Source: Fidelibacterota bacterium
GTDB lineage: Bacteria; Pseudomonadota; Alphaproteobacteria; Rhodospirillales; Rhodospirillaceae
Length of the DNA: 33,024 nt
NCBI GenBank assembly: GCA_947476065.1
Contig: CANJPG010000034.1
Location: 1-33,024 of the forward strand
Direction: 5' to 3'
A program made the translations under genes and the position numbers. The notes beneath the pieces are model-generated. The model had not been told where the DNA came from, searched no databases, and saw only the letters and a program-made list of their open reading frames with translations. Positions 5,820-16,070 of this stretch are shown here, piece by piece. Numbering within the stretch: the first letter of the stretch is position 1; the number at the start of each line of letters is the position of its first letter.

Positions 5820-6809
5820 TTAACCGATAACCTCAGACGCCGCGCCCAGCACTTTTTGGGAGAACACGAGGCCTTGGGCCTTGGCTGCGGCTGCATTGAC
5901 GACCAGCTCGTAGCTGCCCGGCTGCAGCACCGGTAGGTCGGCGACCTTCTCACCCTTGAGGATGCGGCCAACGTAAGTCCCCGCAAGGCGGTAGATTTCC
6001 TTGAACGCCGCGCCGAAGCTCATCAATCCGCCGACATCCACAAAAGCCCGGTCGTAGTACATCACCGGCACCGGCAATTGCGACGTCAGTTTGACGATGG
6101 CGCCGGGACGGGGATAGGCGCCGCGGATGGGTCCGACCAGCAGCGCCTGCACGCCAGCAGCACCCATCATCTTCAAGGCAGCCTCAATCTCGGCGTCAGT
6201 CGCGGCCTTGCCGACGATCAGCTTGCGCTTCATCTCATCGGCGGCCTGGGCGGCCTGGCGGTAGTTGCGATCGAAGGAGCCGAGATTGGCGTCGGCGATG
6301 TAGCCCAGGACCTGCGCTTTCGGCGCGGCCTCGACCAGCCACGACAGCCGCTTCGGATTCAGTTCGTTGAAATTGGCGATGCCGGTGAGATTGGCCTCCG
6401 GGCGTTTCGGATTGGTGACCTCGCCGTTGTCGACGGCATCAGCGGCCTGTGCAAAAACGACGGGGATCGTTTTGGTTAACGCCTTCAGCGGCCGCGCGGC
6501 ATTGGGTGTGCTGGCCAGGATCACCGCCGGATTGCGCGCAACGACCTCCTTGGCCAATTCCGGCAGCCTGTCGATGTCGCCTTCGGCGTACCAGGAGGCG
6601 AAGGTGAAATTCTTGCCTTCCACGAAGCCGTGCTCGGCCAGGCCCTGACGGAAAGCCGCCAGATTGATCTTGTTGGTCGGCGACGTGCCTGAGATGGGTT
6701 CCAGATAGGCGATCAGCGGCATGGCTTGGGCACTTGCACCGAACGGCGCGGCGGCCAAAGCAGCGCCGGCGGCAAGAACCTTCCGGCGCGGAATGTGCGT
6801 AGATCCCAT
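5820..6809 (-). CDS. ABC transporter substrate-binding protein (ABC_sub_bind type), orphan
   Basis: A 329-residue protein. The start carries a Tat-like signal (PRRKVLAAGAALAAAPFGAS, ending AQA). The body matches the ABC_sub_bind/TrpX-like family: IAYLEPISGTSPTNKINLAA, FRQGLAEHGFVEGKNFTF, then YAEGDIDRLPELAKEVV and IPVVFAQAADAV. Such proteins bind small organic ligands, often aromatic amino acid-like, in the periplasm. No permease or ATPase gene lies in the window, so it is an orphan or serves a transporter elsewhere. The chosen ATG has GGGAG seven bases ahead; the frame is open nine codons further upstream. It is divergent from the FAH-family gene. Confidence 0.85.
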   Translation of the reverse strand: MGSTHIPRRKVLAAGAALAAAPFGASAQAMPLIAYLEPISGTSPTNKINLAAFRQGLAEHGFVEGKNFTFASWYAEGDIDRLPELAKEVVARNPAVILASTPNAARPLKALTKTIPVVFAQAADAVDNGEVTNPKRPEANLTGIANFNELNPKRLSWLVEAAPKAQVLGYIADANLGSFDRNYRQAAQAADEMKRKLIVGKAATDAEIEAALKMMGAAGVQALLVGPIRGAYPRPGAIVKLTSQLPVPVMYYDRAFVDVGGLMSFGAAFKEIYRLAGTYVGRILKGEKVADLPVLQPGSYELVVNAAAAKAQGLVFSQKVLGAASEVIG

Positions 6810-6997
6810 GCGATTGCTCCCAAAAGTCACCACCATCCCAGTCTCTTATTGCGCAAGCGTAGTAAGCCCGGCACCTGAGCGGAAAGAGCCAAATGTAAGG
6901 TGGGTTATAGGGCAAACCTATGCTGCTCGCGTTGATTCAGATGTATTCAGCGGTCTACATTCGCCCTCCGATTACATAGGTAAAGCCAATAAATAGA

Positions 6998-7780
6998 ATG
7001 ACGCAGCTTTGGGCACGCATCGAGAAAGACGGCCGCGCGGTTTTCGGCGTGGTTGAGGGCGACAAACTGACTGTTCATAGCGGCGATATGTTCGCGGGCG
7101 CGGCAGCCACCGGCGAAACGCTCGACCTCGCGGGCGCCCAGTGGCTGACACCTTGCGTGCCCTCCAAGATGCTGGCGCTGTGGAACAACTTCCAGGCCGC
7201 CGCGGCGAAGAACGGCTGGCAGACGCCGCCCGAGCCCCTGTATTTCGTCAAGACCGCTAACAGTTTTTCGGCGCACGGGGCGGTCATCCCCGCGCCGACG
7301 AGCTACGAAGGCCGCGTGATCTATGAAGGCGAGCTTGGCATTGTCATCGGGAAACCCACGCGCGGCGTGTCGGTGGAAAATGCGCCGGCGCAGATATTCG
7401 GCTACACCTGCGTCAATGACGTCACGGCGCTGGAGCTCTTGCATAAAGACGCCAGCTTCGCGCAATGGACACGCGCGAAGAATTTCGACGGCTTCGGCGT
7501 ATTCGGCCCAGTGATCGCCAGCGGCATCGATCCGGCGCAACTGGTGATCAAAACACTGCTCAATGGCCGCGAACGCCAAAATTACCCCGTCTCAGACATG
7601 ATCTTTTCGCCGGCACGCCTGGTCAGCATGATCTCGCAGGATCTCACCTTGCTTCCGGGCGACGTCATAGCCTGCGGCACCTCGTTGGGTACGCTGCCTA
7701 TGAAGGGCGGCACCACGGTTGAGATCGCCATCGACGGCATTGGCGTGTTGCGCAACGTCTACGGCGCGGCCGCGCCATGA
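6998..7780 (+). CDS. fumarylacetoacetate hydrolase (FAH) family enzyme
   Basis: A 260-residue FAH-fold enzyme. The metal site is intact: VIYEGELGIVIGK (Glu110 and Glu112), VNDVTA (Asp141) and the active-site Lys in RAKNFDGFGVFGP (Lys161). Family members hydrolyse, isomerise or decarboxylate short 2-oxo acids such as acylpyruvates, 2-hydroxymuconate derivatives or oxaloacetate. The exact substrate cannot be read from motifs. The ribosome binding site is weak (an AGGTAAAG lies rather far ahead). Its stop overlaps the next start as ATGA, so it is translationally coupled to the reductase gene that follows. The three-gene operon suggests a 2-oxo-acid route. Confidence 0.88.
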   Translation: MTQLWARIEKDGRAVFGVVEGDKLTVHSGDMFAGAAATGETLDLAGAQWLTPCVPSKMLALWNNFQAAAAKNGWQTPPEPLYFVKTANSFSAHGAVIPAPTSYEGRVIYEGELGIVIGKPTRGVSVENAPAQIFGYTCVNDVTALELLHKDASFAQWTRAKNFDGFGVFGPVIASGIDPAQLVIKTLLNGRERQNYPVSDMIFSPARLVSMISQDLTLLPGDVIACGTSLGTLPMKGGTTVEIAIDGIGVLRNVYGAAAP

Positions 7781-8784
7781 AATTCGCAGTCGTCGGCGCG
7801 GGTTCCATCGGTGGATACTTAGGCGCAAAACTGGCACTGGCCGGAGAGGACGTGACCTTCATCGCCCGCGGCGCGACGCTGGCGGCCATCAGGGCCAAAG
7901 GCTTCACGCTGGTCAATGAAGACGGCGGCACGCAGGTCGCCAGCACGGCAAAAGCCGCGGCGATTGATGAGCCGGGCACTTATGATGTCATTCTGCTGGC
8001 CCTGAAAGCGCATCAAGTGGCTGCCGTGGCAAAGGAACTGCCAGCCCTGTTCGGGCCCGAGACAATCGTCGTGACATTGCAGAACGGCATACCCTGGTGG
8101 TTCTGCCACAAACTCGGCGGGGCCTACGAAGGTCGCCAAATCACGACCGCTGATCCCGACGGCAGCATCGCCGCCAATATTCCATTCGAACGCATCATCG
8201 GCGCGGTGGTCTACCCGGCCTCGGAGATCGTCTCGCCGGGCGTCGTGCGCGTGATCGAAGGCAACCGCTTTACGCTTGGCGAACTTGACGGCGCCAAAAC
8301 CGACCGCGTGCGCATCCTGTCCGAGGTCTTGACCAAGGCGGGATTTAAATCGCCGGTGTCCACCGACATTCGCGGTGAGATTTTCCTCAAGCTCTGGGGC
8401 AACGTGGTGTTCAATCCTGTCAGCGCCCTCACCCATGCGACACTCGAGGACATCGCCCGCTTCCCGCAGACCCGCGCCCTGGCGGAAACGATCATGACCG
8501 AAACTCGCGCCGTTGCGGAAAAGCTCGGCGTGCGCATTCGCATCTCCATCGACAAGCGAATCGCCGGTGCGGCGGAAATCGGCGCCCACAAGACCAGCAT
8601 GCTGCAGGACGTCGAAGCCGGCCGCGAACTGGAACTCTCGGCCATCGTCGGCGGCGTCGTTGAAATGGCGCGCCTTACCGAAACACCGACGCCGGCGCTT
8701 GAGGCCGTCTATGCCTGTACCAGCCTTCTTGCCAAGACCCTCGCCGATGCCAACGGACGTCTTGCCGTCCAGCCGCGCCCTTAA
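7777..8784 (+). CDS. ketopantoate reductase (ApbA/PanE) family oxidoreductase
   Basis: A 335-residue NAD(P)-dependent 2-oxo-acid reductase. The N-terminal Rossmann motif is MKFAVVGAGSIGGYLGAKL. The C-terminal helical domain has the catalytic Lys region LKLWGNVVFNPVSALTHAT and HKTSMLQDVEAGRELELSAI. PanE itself reduces 2-dehydropantoate in pantothenate synthesis, but many paralogues in catabolic operons act on other 2-oxo acids. Coupling to an FAH enzyme and an acyl-CoA ligase favours a catabolic role here, so panE is not assigned. It starts inside the FAH stop (ATGA) and ends 12 bases before the ligase gene. Confidence 0.87.
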   Translation: MKFAVVGAGSIGGYLGAKLALAGEDVTFIARGATLAAIRAKGFTLVNEDGGTQVASTAKAAAIDEPGTYDVILLALKAHQVAAVAKELPALFGPETIVVTLQNGIPWWFCHKLGGAYEGRQITTADPDGSIAANIPFERIIGAVVYPASEIVSPGVVRVIEGNRFTLGELDGAKTDRVRILSEVLTKAGFKSPVSTDIRGEIFLKLWGNVVFNPVSALTHATLEDIARFPQTRALAETIMTETRAVAEKLGVRIRISIDKRIAGAAEIGAHKTSMLQDVEAGRELELSAIVGGVVEMARLTETPTPALEAVYACTSLLAKTLADANGRLAVQPRP

Positions 8785-8796
8785 AGAACCCTTCCG

Positions 8797-10317
8797 ATGA
8801 GCAAAACGACCCTTCGCATACTTTTGAATACCGGCGCGGACAACGCCACCGCCGTCACCGCGCCCGACGCCGTACCGCTGACCTTCGCCGGCCTGCGGGC
8901 GCAGGTCGATGACACCATAGCCGCTCTCAACAGTGTGGGCATCGGACGCAACGACCGCGTCGCCATCGTGCTACCCAATTGCCCGGAAATGGCCGTCGCC
9001 TTCATGGCGATTGCATCTGGGACGGCGTCGGCGCCACTCAATTCCGCTTACCGCGTGGACGAGTTCGAGTTCTATCTCAGCGACCTCAGGGCCAAGGCCA
9101 TGGTTATCGAGTCCGGCGCCGAAGGCCCGGCCGTGGAAGCCGCCAAGAAAGCCTGCGTGCCGCTGGTGCGCCTGACGCCCACGCCGGCGTTTGGTGCGGG
9201 CCGTTTCACGCTCGATGTTTCAGCGATCAACGGTGCGCCCGCTGCCAACGGAGGAGCGGCGCAGCCGGACGACATCGCCCTGGTGCTGCACACCTCCGGC
9301 ACCACCTCGCGGCCCAAGATCGTGCCGCTGACCCAGACCAACCTGTGCGCCAGTGCGCGCAACATCGGCATGGTCACCGGCTTCACCGCCGCCGACCGCG
9401 GCCTGGTCATCACGCCCCTGTTCCACATTCACGGTCTGATCGCTGGCGTGCTGGCGCCCTTGGCCGCCGGCGGCGGCGTGTTTGTGCCGGGCGGCTTCAA
9501 CGCGCTCAAATTCTTCGGCTGGATGCGCGAAGCCAAGCCCACCTGGTACACCGCCGTGCCTACCATGCATCAGGCCATTTTGACGCGCGCGAGCAAGAGT
9601 GCCGACGTCATCGCCGCCAATCCGCTGCGCTTTATCCGTTCATCGTCGTCGTCATTGCCGCCGCAAGTGCTGGCCGAGCTTGAGCAGGTGTTCAATACCC
9701 GCGTCATCGAAAGCTACGGCATGACCGAAGCCGCCCACCAGATGGCCTCCAACCTCCTGCTACCCGGCGACCGCAAGCCCGGCACTGTCGGTGTGGCCGC
9801 CGGCCCGGAGATGGGCATCATGGATTCGGACGGCAACCTGCTGCCGAAAGGCGCCATTGGCGAGATAGTCATCAAGGGCGACAACGTGACGCCCGGCTAC
9901 GAGAACAACCCCAAGGCCAACGCCGAAGCCTTTACCAACGGCTGGTTCCGCACCGGCGACCAGGGCGTGTTGGATGCCGACGGCTTCATCTCGATCACTG
10001 GCCGCCTGAAGGAAATCATCAATCGCGGCGGCGAGAAGATTTCACCGCGCGAAGTCGACGAAGTGCTGATGAATCACCCCGCCGTGCAGCAAGTGGTGAC
10101 GTTCGGCATCCCCCACGACAAGCTGGGCGAGGAAGTCGGCGCGGTTGTCGTGCTGCGCGAGGGGCAAGAGGCGGCGGAGCGTGACCTGCGCGACTTCGCT
10201 TCCAAACATCTCGCTGACTTCAAGGTGCCGAAGAAAATCCTGTTCATGGCCGAGATTCCCAAAGGCGCCACAGGCAAGCTGCAGCGCATTGGGCTCGCCG
10301 CAAAACTCGGCTTATGA
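8797..10317 (+). CDS. AMP-forming acyl-CoA ligase, oxalyl-CoA synthetase-like
   Basis: A 506-residue ANL-superfamily ligase. Visible motifs: the phosphate loop [40 protein letters not shown], the adenylate motif [15 protein letters not shown], the hinge [20 protein letters not shown], and the C-terminal Lys in [27 protein letters not shown] and [14 protein letters not shown] are, to my knowledge, characteristic of the oxalate-CoA ligase branch (AAE3 in plants, Pcs60 in yeast), which makes oxalyl-CoA from oxalate, CoA and ATP. No oxalyl-CoA decarboxylase (oxc) or formyl-CoA transferase (frc) is in the window. It is the third gene of the operon, and its stop overlaps that of malate synthase by six bases. 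Substrate is inferred. Confidence 0.85.
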   Translation: MSKTTLRILLNTGADNATAVTAPDAVPLTFAGLRAQVDDTIAALNSVGIGRNDRVAIVLPNCPEMAVAFMAIASGTASAPLNSAYRVDEFEFYLSDLRAKAMVIESGAEGPAVEAAKKACVPLVRLTPTPAFGAGRFTLDVSAINGAPAANGGAAQPDDIALVLHTSGTTSRPKIVPLTQTNLCASARNIGMVTGFTAADRGLVITPLFHIHGLIAGVLAPLAAGGGVFVPGGFNALKFFGWMREAKPTWYTAVPTMHQAILTRASKSADVIAANPLRFIRSSSSSLPPQVLAELEQVFNTRVIESYGMTEAAHQMASNLLLPGDRKPGTVGVAAGPEMGIMDSDGNLLPKGAIGEIVIKGDNVTPGYENNPKANAEAFTNGWFRTGDQGVLDADGFISITGRLKEIINRGGEKISPREVDEVLMNHPAVQQVVTFGIPHDKLGEEVGAVVVLREGQEAAERDLRDFASKHLADFKVPKKILFMAEIPKGATGKLQRIGLAAKLGL

Positions 10318-12474
10318 GTTCGCCGCTTTGAACTTGCGTCGATAGGCGTGCAGCACCGGCTCGGTATATCCGTTGGGCTGCTGCACACCTTGGAACACGA
10401 GGTCCAGCGCCGCCTGGAAGGCAATGCTTTTGTCCACGTCCGGCGCCATGGGCTGATAGTTGGGAACACCAGCGTTCTGGCCATCGACCACAGCCGCCAT
10501 GCGCTTCATCGCCGCCTTCACATCCTCCGGCGTGCAGATGCCGTGCAGCAGCCAATTGGCCACGTGCTGGCTAGAGATGCGTACCGTGGCGCGGTCTTCC
10601 ATCAGGCCGACGTTGTGGATATCGGGCACCTTTGAGCAGCCGATGCCCTGGTTGATCCAGTGCACGACGTAACCCAACAGCCCCTGCACGTTGTTCTCAA
10701 TCTCTGCGCGCACGTCTTCGGGCGACCAGTTCACCGGCCCGGCCAGCGGGATGGTGAGAATGTCGCTGAGCTTGGCGCGCGGGCGTGAGGCCAGCTCAAC
10801 CTGGCGGGCGCGCACATCGACGTCGTGGTAGTGCAACGCATGCAGTATCGCCGCCGTCGGCGACGGCACCCATGCGGTGTTCGCGCCCGCTCTGGGATGC
10901 GCGAATTTGGTCTGGAGCATCTCGGCCATGCGGTCGGGCATCGCCCACATGCCTTTGCCGATCTGAGCGTGGCGCTGGAAGCCGCAGGCGAGGCCAATAT
11001 CGACGTTGGCGTTTTCGTAAGCCGCCAGCCACGTCGTTGACTTCATCTCCGCCTTGCGGATCATGGCGCCGGCCTGCATCGAGGTGTGGATCTCGTCGCC
11101 CGTGCGATCCAGGAAGCCGGTGTTGATAAAGAATACACGCTGCTGCAGCGCGCGGATGCATTCCTTGAGGTTGACGGTGGTGCGCCGCTCCTCGTCCATG
11201 ATGCCGACTTTGATGGTCAAGCGCGGCATCTTCAACAGGTCTTCGACGCGTTCGCAGATGGTCGCGGTGAAGGCGGCCTCGGCCGGCCCATGCATCTTGG
11301 GCTTGACGATATAGACCGAACCGGCGCGGCTGTTCTTGAAACGGCCCGTGGCCTTGATGTCGTGCAGCGCGATGAGCGAAGTCACCACGCCGTCCAGAAT
11401 TCCCTCGCCCAGTTGCTTGCCGTCGACGAGCACGGCGTCGGTGGTCATCAGGTGGCCGACGTTGCGGATCAACATCAAGCTGCGGCCCGGAAGAACCAAA
11501 GGCTTGCCGTCCGCGCCCGTATAGCTGCGGTCGGTGACGAGCGCGCGGTCCACCCGTTTGCCGCCCTTGTCGAAGGCCGCCGTCAGCGTGCCCTGCATCA
11601 GACCCAGCCAGTTGCGGTAGACTACAACCTTGTCCGCGGCATCCACAGCGGCGACGCTGTCCTCGCAATCCATGATAGTGGTGAGTGCCGCTTCGACGAC
11701 GATGTCGGCCACGCCTGCTGCGTCTGCCTTACCGATGACATGCGAGCGGTCGATCACAAGCTCCAGATGCAGACCGTTCTGGCGCAGCAGGATGGCGCTG
11801 GGCGCAGCCGCCGTGCCGCTGTAGCCGCGGAAGGCATTCGCGTCAACCAAGCCGACCGTGGTTTCGTTGGCAAGCGTTGCCGTCAGCGCGCTGCCGGTGA
11901 CGCTGTAGCTCACCACGTCGGCATGGGACGCGCCGGCCAGCGGCAAGATCTTGTCGAGCACCTCACGTCCGCGCATGACCACTTTAGCGCCCCGCGCCGC
12001 GTCGTAGCCCTTCGTCGTCGGCGGAGGCCCGAGAACGTCGGTGCCGTACATGGCGTCGTACAAACTGCCCCATCGGGCATTGGCGGCATTGAGCGCAAAA
12101 CGCGTGTTCATCACCGGCACAACCAATTGCGGCCCGGCTACATCGGAGATCTCGGGATCGACATTAGCGTTGGAAATCTTGAAGTCGGGCCCTTCTGGGA
12201 TCAGGTAGCCGATCTCGCGCAGGAAGGCCTCGTAGGCGCCCGCGTCGATATCCTTGCCGCGGCGCTGCAGATGCCATTGGTCGATGAGTCCCTGCAAACG
12301 ATCACGCTCGGCCAAGAGTTCGCGATTGCGCGGTGCGAGGTCAGTCGCAAGCTTCGCAAAGCCCTTCCAGAAATCATCGGCGGTCAAGCCGCTGTTAGGG
12401 ATGACCTCGTCATCGATGAAGCGGCGAAGCTCTTTATCGACCGAAAGGCCGTGCAGGGAGTCATATTGAGACAT
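10312..12474 (-). CDS. glcB: malate synthase G
   Basis: A 720-residue enzyme, the usual length for the monomeric G isoform (about 720, longer than the 530-residue A isoform). It condenses glyoxylate and acetyl-CoA to malate. Motifs: [18 protein letters not shown] (residues 265-282), the catalytic Arg in [10 protein letters not shown] (Arg337), the Mg-binding Glu in [13 protein letters not shown] (about 428), [18 protein letters not shown], and [20 protein letters not shown] with the catalytic Asp near the C-terminus. It stands alone on the minus strand and converges, with overlapping stops, on the oxalyl-CoA-ligase-like gene. Since oxalyl-CoA can be reduced to glyoxylate, the two genes could share a C2 route, but they are not in one operon. 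Confidence 0.96.
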   Translation of the reverse strand: MSQYDSLHGLSVDKELRRFIDDEVIPNSGLTADDFWKGFAKLATDLAPRNRELLAERDRLQGLIDQWHLQRRGKDIDAGAYEAFLREIGYLIPEGPDFKISNANVDPEISDVAGPQLVVPVMNTRFALNAANARWGSLYDAMYGTDVLGPPPTTKGYDAARGAKVVMRGREVLDKILPLAGASHADVVSYSVTGSALTATLANETTVGLVDANAFRGYSGTAAAPSAILLRQNGLHLELVIDRSHVIGKADAAGVADIVVEAALTTIMDCEDSVAAVDAADKVVVYRNWLGLMQGTLTAAFDKGGKRVDRALVTDRSYTGADGKPLVLPGRSLMLIRNVGHLMTTDAVLVDGKQLGEGILDGVVTSLIALHDIKATGRFKNSRAGSVYIVKPKMHGPAEAAFTATICERVEDLLKMPRLTIKVGIMDEERRTTVNLKECIRALQQRVFFINTGFLDRTGDEIHTSMQAGAMIRKAEMKSTTWLAAYENANVDIGLACGFQRHAQIGKGMWAMPDRMAEMLQTKFAHPRAGANTAWVPSPTAAILHALHYHDVDVRARQVELASRPRAKLSDILTIPLAGPVNWSPEDVRAEIENNVQGLLGYVVHWINQGIGCSKVPDIHNVGLMEDRATVRISSQHVANWLLHGICTPEDVKAAMKRMAAVVDGQNAGVPNYQPMAPDVDKSIAFQAALDLVFQGVQQPNGYTEPVLHAYRRKFKAANS

Positions 12475-12611
12475 GCGGGTTACGCTCGCAGTGGAGAAAA
12501 AAGTCCCGGCCTGGCAGGCCGGCAGCGCATTCTAAGGGAATGACGGATATGTTGTCGCCGCTAATGTCGCGGTGACCGCAGTGCCTTTACAAACTCTACA
12601 GCGTGACAGCC

Positions 12612-13097
12612 TCAGGTGGCCGGGCTGTAGGCCTCGCACTCGACGCCCATTGGCGAGTTCAAGTGCAGACCCGTCGTGCCAAAGGCGCTGCGAACCGGAA
12701 GCTTTCCGGGCTTGAAGTAGGTCCTGTAGACCTTATTGAAATCATCCCACTTCGCAAGATCGGCGACGATCACGGTGCACTTGAAGACGTTGTCAATGGA
12801 TGTCCCGGCGCGCTTCAGCACCGCGGCGAGGTTGTCCATAGTCGCCTTTGCCTGCGCTTCGGTGGTCGTCGGCATGCCACCCGGCGCGGTGGCGATCTGG
12901 ATGGTGGCGTAGACCACGTCACCCACACGAATGGCCGGCGTGTAGGGCGGCGCGTTGGTGCCCTCCACCGGGAAATATTCGATGGGCGGACGCTTGGCCC
13001 CTTCGGCCTGCGCCCCGTGCGAGGCAACAACGCCGAGCGTGACAGCGGCGCCCAGTGCGGCGCCCAAGCCAAAGATGCCGAGAAGACGATTTTGCAT
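12612..13097 (-). CDS. exported or membrane-anchored RidA/YjgF-family protein
   Basis: A 161-residue Rid protein. An N-terminal hydrophobic leader (LLGIFGLGAALGAAVTLGVV, then ASHGAQAEG) precedes the Rid domain (about 38-161). The leader makes this an envelope Rid protein, unlike the cytosolic RidA that destroys enamine/imine intermediates. The domain has VGDVVYATIQIATAPGG and MDNLAAVLKRAGTSIDNVFK. Arg136 in KLPVRSAFG matches the conserved Arg of active Rid proteins. The chosen ATG has GGGGAT ahead; the frame is open 21 codons upstream. It is divergent from the carboxylesterase gene, so the two may share the 13098-13269 control region. Confidence 0.86.
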   Translation of the reverse strand: MQNRLLGIFGLGAALGAAVTLGVVASHGAQAEGAKRPPIEYFPVEGTNAPPYTPAIRVGDVVYATIQIATAPGGMPTTTEAQAKATMDNLAAVLKRAGTSIDNVFKCTVIVADLAKWDDFNKVYRTYFKPGKLPVRSAFGTTGLHLNSPMGVECEAYSPAT

Positions 13098-13269
13098 GGG
13101 TGATCCCCTTTGCTGAAAATACGCCCCGAAACTATAAGCCCCGCCCTGCCGGCACGGCACTGGGAAAGGGAAATGGTACGATCAGAATTTCGTATAGACC
13201 GGGGCATTCTCGCCCCTCCGGCGGCCCTAAAGCGGCGCTATGCTCTCCTGATTGCAATTAGAGGGTCCC

Positions 13270-14877
13270 ATGTCAGTTGGTGTTCCGATTCAACGGCGCA
13301 GCGTCCTGCTGAGCGGCCTTGGCGCAGCGGGGCTGCTGATCGCCCCCGGTATCCTGTCCGCCGCCGAAAATCCGGTGGTCCAGACCAAGGCCGGAAAGGT
13401 CCGGGGCTATGCCAAAGACGGCGTACAGATTTTCAAAGGCATTCCCTACGGTGCGCCCACCGGCGGCGCCAACCGTTTTCTGCCGGCGCAGAAAGTTGCG
13501 TCGTGGAGTGGCGTGCGAGAGGCCGTCACCCAAGGCCAGAAGTGTCCCCAGAACGTGTCCAACCGCGTGCCGGCGGAACTGGTCGAGCGTGGTGAGGAAC
13601 CCTCAGGCGAAGACTGCCTCAATGTCAGTGTTTGGACGCCGGCGGTTGGGCGCGGCCACAAGCGCCCGGTGATGGTGTGGTTCCACGGCGGCGGCTACCT
13701 CACCGGCTCGGGCGGCGCGCCGCGTTTTGACGGCACCAACCTTTGCGTCAAACACGACGTGGTGCTGGTGACCGTGACGCACCGCATCAACGTCTTCGGA
13801 TTTTTGTATCTGGGCGAGATTGCAGGTCCCAGGTATGCGGACTCCGGCAACGCCGGCTTGCTGGACTGCGTCGCCGCGCTGCGCTGGGTGCACGACAACA
13901 TCGCCGCCTTCGGCGGCGATCCGGATAAAGTCACCGCCTTCGGCCAATCGGGCGGCGGCGATAAAATCACCACCATGATGGCGATGCCCGCGGCCAAGGG
14001 CCTGTTCCACCGCGCCATCGCCATGAGCGGCATCGGCTCGCGCCAAGGTTCGCCGCAGGCGGCCACGCGAGGCGCCTTGGAGCTGTTCAAGAAGCTCGCC
14101 ATCGATCCCAAGGACATCGCAGCCCTTCAGGCCCTGCCCTTTGAACGGCTGCTCGAGGCCATGCGCAGCATTCCGATCGTGGCGCGGCCCACGCCGATCA
14201 TCGACGGCCGTTCATTGACGGTCAATCCCTTCGACCCGGTGGCGCCGCAGATCTCCGCGCGCGTGCCGATCATTTTCGGCAGCACGCTGACCGAAGCGAC
14301 ATTCTTGCCGGAGACACTGCTTGATCCCATCGACGACGCCACGCTGCATCAGAAGCTCAAGCAATTTTTGAAGGCCAACGATGCGACAACCGACAAGCTC
14401 ATTGCGCTCTACAAAAAGCCGCGGACCATGGCCGACAACACCTTCATCTACCAGGTGATCGCCTCGGACGTGTTCATGACCGAGGAAGTCATGCAGGCCG
14501 CCGACCGCAAGGCGTCACTCAAAGGCGGCGCTGCGACCTACGTCTATCACTTCGAGAAAGCCTCGCCTGCCCGCGACGGCAAACTGCGCGTGCCGCATAC
14601 GATCGACATTCCCTATGCCTTCGACAATGTGTCGATGTCGCCCGGCGTGACCGGAGATACTCCCGAAGCCCATGCCCTTGCCGCAAAGTTCGCGGGCGCA
14701 TTTGCAGCCTTCGCTCATACCGGCAACCCCAACATCGCCGGACTGCCGGCGTGGCCGGCCTATACGCCCGCTCAGCGCGCGGTGATGACTTTCGACGATA
14801 GTCCGTTCGTGGTGAACGATCCGCGCCGCGAGGAACTTGTTGCCATCGGCGCGGTGAAGAAGCTCGCGGCGGGCTAG
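13270..14877 (+). CDS. type-B carboxylesterase, exported
   Basis: A 535-residue alpha/beta hydrolase of the carboxylesterase/cholinesterase family. A Tat-like leader ([19 protein letters not shown]) precedes the domain. Motifs: [21 protein letters not shown] (114-124), the oxyanion-hole WFHGGGY (about 137-143), the nucleophile in FGQSGGGDK (Ser227; the usual form is GESAGG), and a catalytic His region [11 protein letters not shown]. The acidic triad member is unclear because the usual DEG motif region reads TEATF. It hydrolyses esters or amides in the periplasm; the substrate is unknown. ATG 13270 is preferred over an upstream TTG because GAGGG lies just ahead. It is divergent from the exported Rid gene. 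Confidence 0.9.
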   Translation: MSVGVPIQRRSVLLSGLGAAGLLIAPGILSAAENPVVQTKAGKVRGYAKDGVQIFKGIPYGAPTGGANRFLPAQKVASWSGVREAVTQGQKCPQNVSNRVPAELVERGEEPSGEDCLNVSVWTPAVGRGHKRPVMVWFHGGGYLTGSGGAPRFDGTNLCVKHDVVLVTVTHRINVFGFLYLGEIAGPRYADSGNAGLLDCVAALRWVHDNIAAFGGDPDKVTAFGQSGGGDKITTMMAMPAAKGLFHRAIAMSGIGSRQGSPQAATRGALELFKKLAIDPKDIAALQALPFERLLEAMRSIPIVARPTPIIDGRSLTVNPFDPVAPQISARVPIIFGSTLTEATFLPETLLDPIDDATLHQKLKQFLKANDATTDKLIALYKKPRTMADNTFIYQVIASDVFMTEEVMQAADRKASLKGGAATYVYHFEKASPARDGKLRVPHTIDIPYAFDNVSMSPGVTGDTPEAHALAAKFAGAFAAFAHTGNPNIAGLPAWPAYTPAQRAVMTFDDSPFVVNDPRREELVAIGAVKKLAAG

Positions 14878-14888
14878 GGCCGCAGGTA

Positions 14889-16070
14889 TCAGCTTTTGGG
14901 CCGGGTCAGCGTCATGACCGCAAGCAGGACAAAGCCGACGGCGCTCGCACCCAGGGTCACGCCGCTCCAGCCCCAGGCTTGCCAGGCCGAGACCGCCGCC
15001 GAGGAGCCAATCGCCCCGCCGACGAAGATGCTTGCCATGAAGATGGTGTTGAAGCGGTTACGGGCTTCGGGGCGCAGGGCATAGATCACGTGCTGATTAG
15101 ACACCATGGCGCTCTGCACGCCGAAGTCGAGCACGATGACACCGATGATCAGCCCGGCCAGGGCCGTCCACAGCCCGAACATTGCCCAGGCGGCAAAGGT
15201 CAGCGCGGCCCCCAGCCAGATGACCAGTTGCGGGCCGCGGCGATCCGCGAGGCGCCCAGCGATGGGAGCGGCCAAGACACCCACGGCGCCGACGATGCCG
15301 AACAGACCAGCCGTATCGGCACCCAAGCCAAAGGCCGGGCTTTGCAGATACAAGGCGAGCACGGCCCAGAAGGACGAGAATAGTGCGAATATCACCGCCT
15401 GGATCATGGAGGCGCGGCGCAGTGTGGGTTCGCTGCGCCAGATCTCGGCGAGGGACTTGAGCGCCGCGCTGTATTTGAGGGTGCTGAGGGGTGCGATCTT
15501 CGGCAGCATCGCGCGCATGACGATGGCGGTCATCCACATCATCGGCACGGCGAGCCAGAACATCGCCCGCCAGCCGAAGTGGCTCGCCACGAAGCCTGCC
15601 AGCGTGCGGCTGAACAACAGGCCGCAAAGCAAGCCGCCCATGACCGCACCGACGGTGCGCCCGCGGTTCTTCTCAAGCGCCATGGCGGCCGCGAAGGGCA
15701 CGATCTGTTGTGCCGCCGAGGAACACATGCCGATCAGGAGCGAGGAGATCACCAGCATGCCGGCGCTGGGCGCTAATGCTGCGCTCGCCAGCGCCACACC
15801 CAGCACGCAGAACTGCGTGACGATCAGGCGGCGCCGATCCATGAGGTCACCCAGCGGCACCAGCAGGAAAATGCCGATGGCAAAGCCCAGTTGGGTCGCG
15901 GGCGGTATAGCGCGCGTGAAAACGCTGTCGGGAAACTCGGCGGTGATGATGCCGAGCATCGGCTGGTTGTAATACATGTTGGCCGCGGCCATGCCCGCAG
16001 ACACAGCCATGGCGAAGATCAGCGCTTTGCTCGGTTCGCGCTGCGCGGCAGTTGCGTCAGTTGCGGTCAC
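14889..16070 (-). CDS. MFS transporter
   Basis: A 393-residue major facilitator protein with about 12 transmembrane helices. It has AAANMYYNQPMLGII in TM1, the loop 2-3 motif GDLMDRRRLIVTQ, and a matching GRLADRRGPQLVIW between helices 8 and 9. The substrate cannot be told from motifs; the family includes many drug and organic acid exporters. The start is a GTG whose bases overlap the TGA of the upstream three-domain Rid gene (GTGA), so translation is coupled. The frame is open further upstream, but that part lies within the Rid gene and has no hydrophobic character. The coupling suggests the transporter handles a substrate or product of the Rid protein. Confidence 0.87.
   Translation of the reverse strand: MTATDATAAQREPSKALIFAMAVSAGMAAANMYYNQPMLGIITAEFPDSVFTRAIPPATQLGFAIGIFLLVPLGDLMDRRRLIVTQFCVLGVALASAALAPSAGMLVISSLLIGMCSSAAQQIVPFAAAMALEKNRGRTVGAVMGGLLCGLLFSRTLAGFVASHFGWRAMFWLAVPMMWMTAIVMRAMLPKIAPLSTLKYSAALKSLAEIWRSEPTLRRASMIQAVIFALFSSFWAVLALYLQSPAFGLGADTAGLFGIVGAVGVLAAPIAGRLADRRGPQLVIWLGAALTFAAWAMFGLWTALAGLIIGVIVLDFGVQSAMVSNQHVIYALRPEARNRFNTIFMASIFVGGAIGSSAAVSAWQAWGWSGVTLGASAVGFVLLAVMTLTRPKS

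Noticed and set aside
11086-12543. 485-codon open frame on the plus strand
   Set aside because: It lies antisense to malate synthase G, whose motifs are unmistakable. The plus-strand translation has no recognisable domain and is an effect of high GC codon use.
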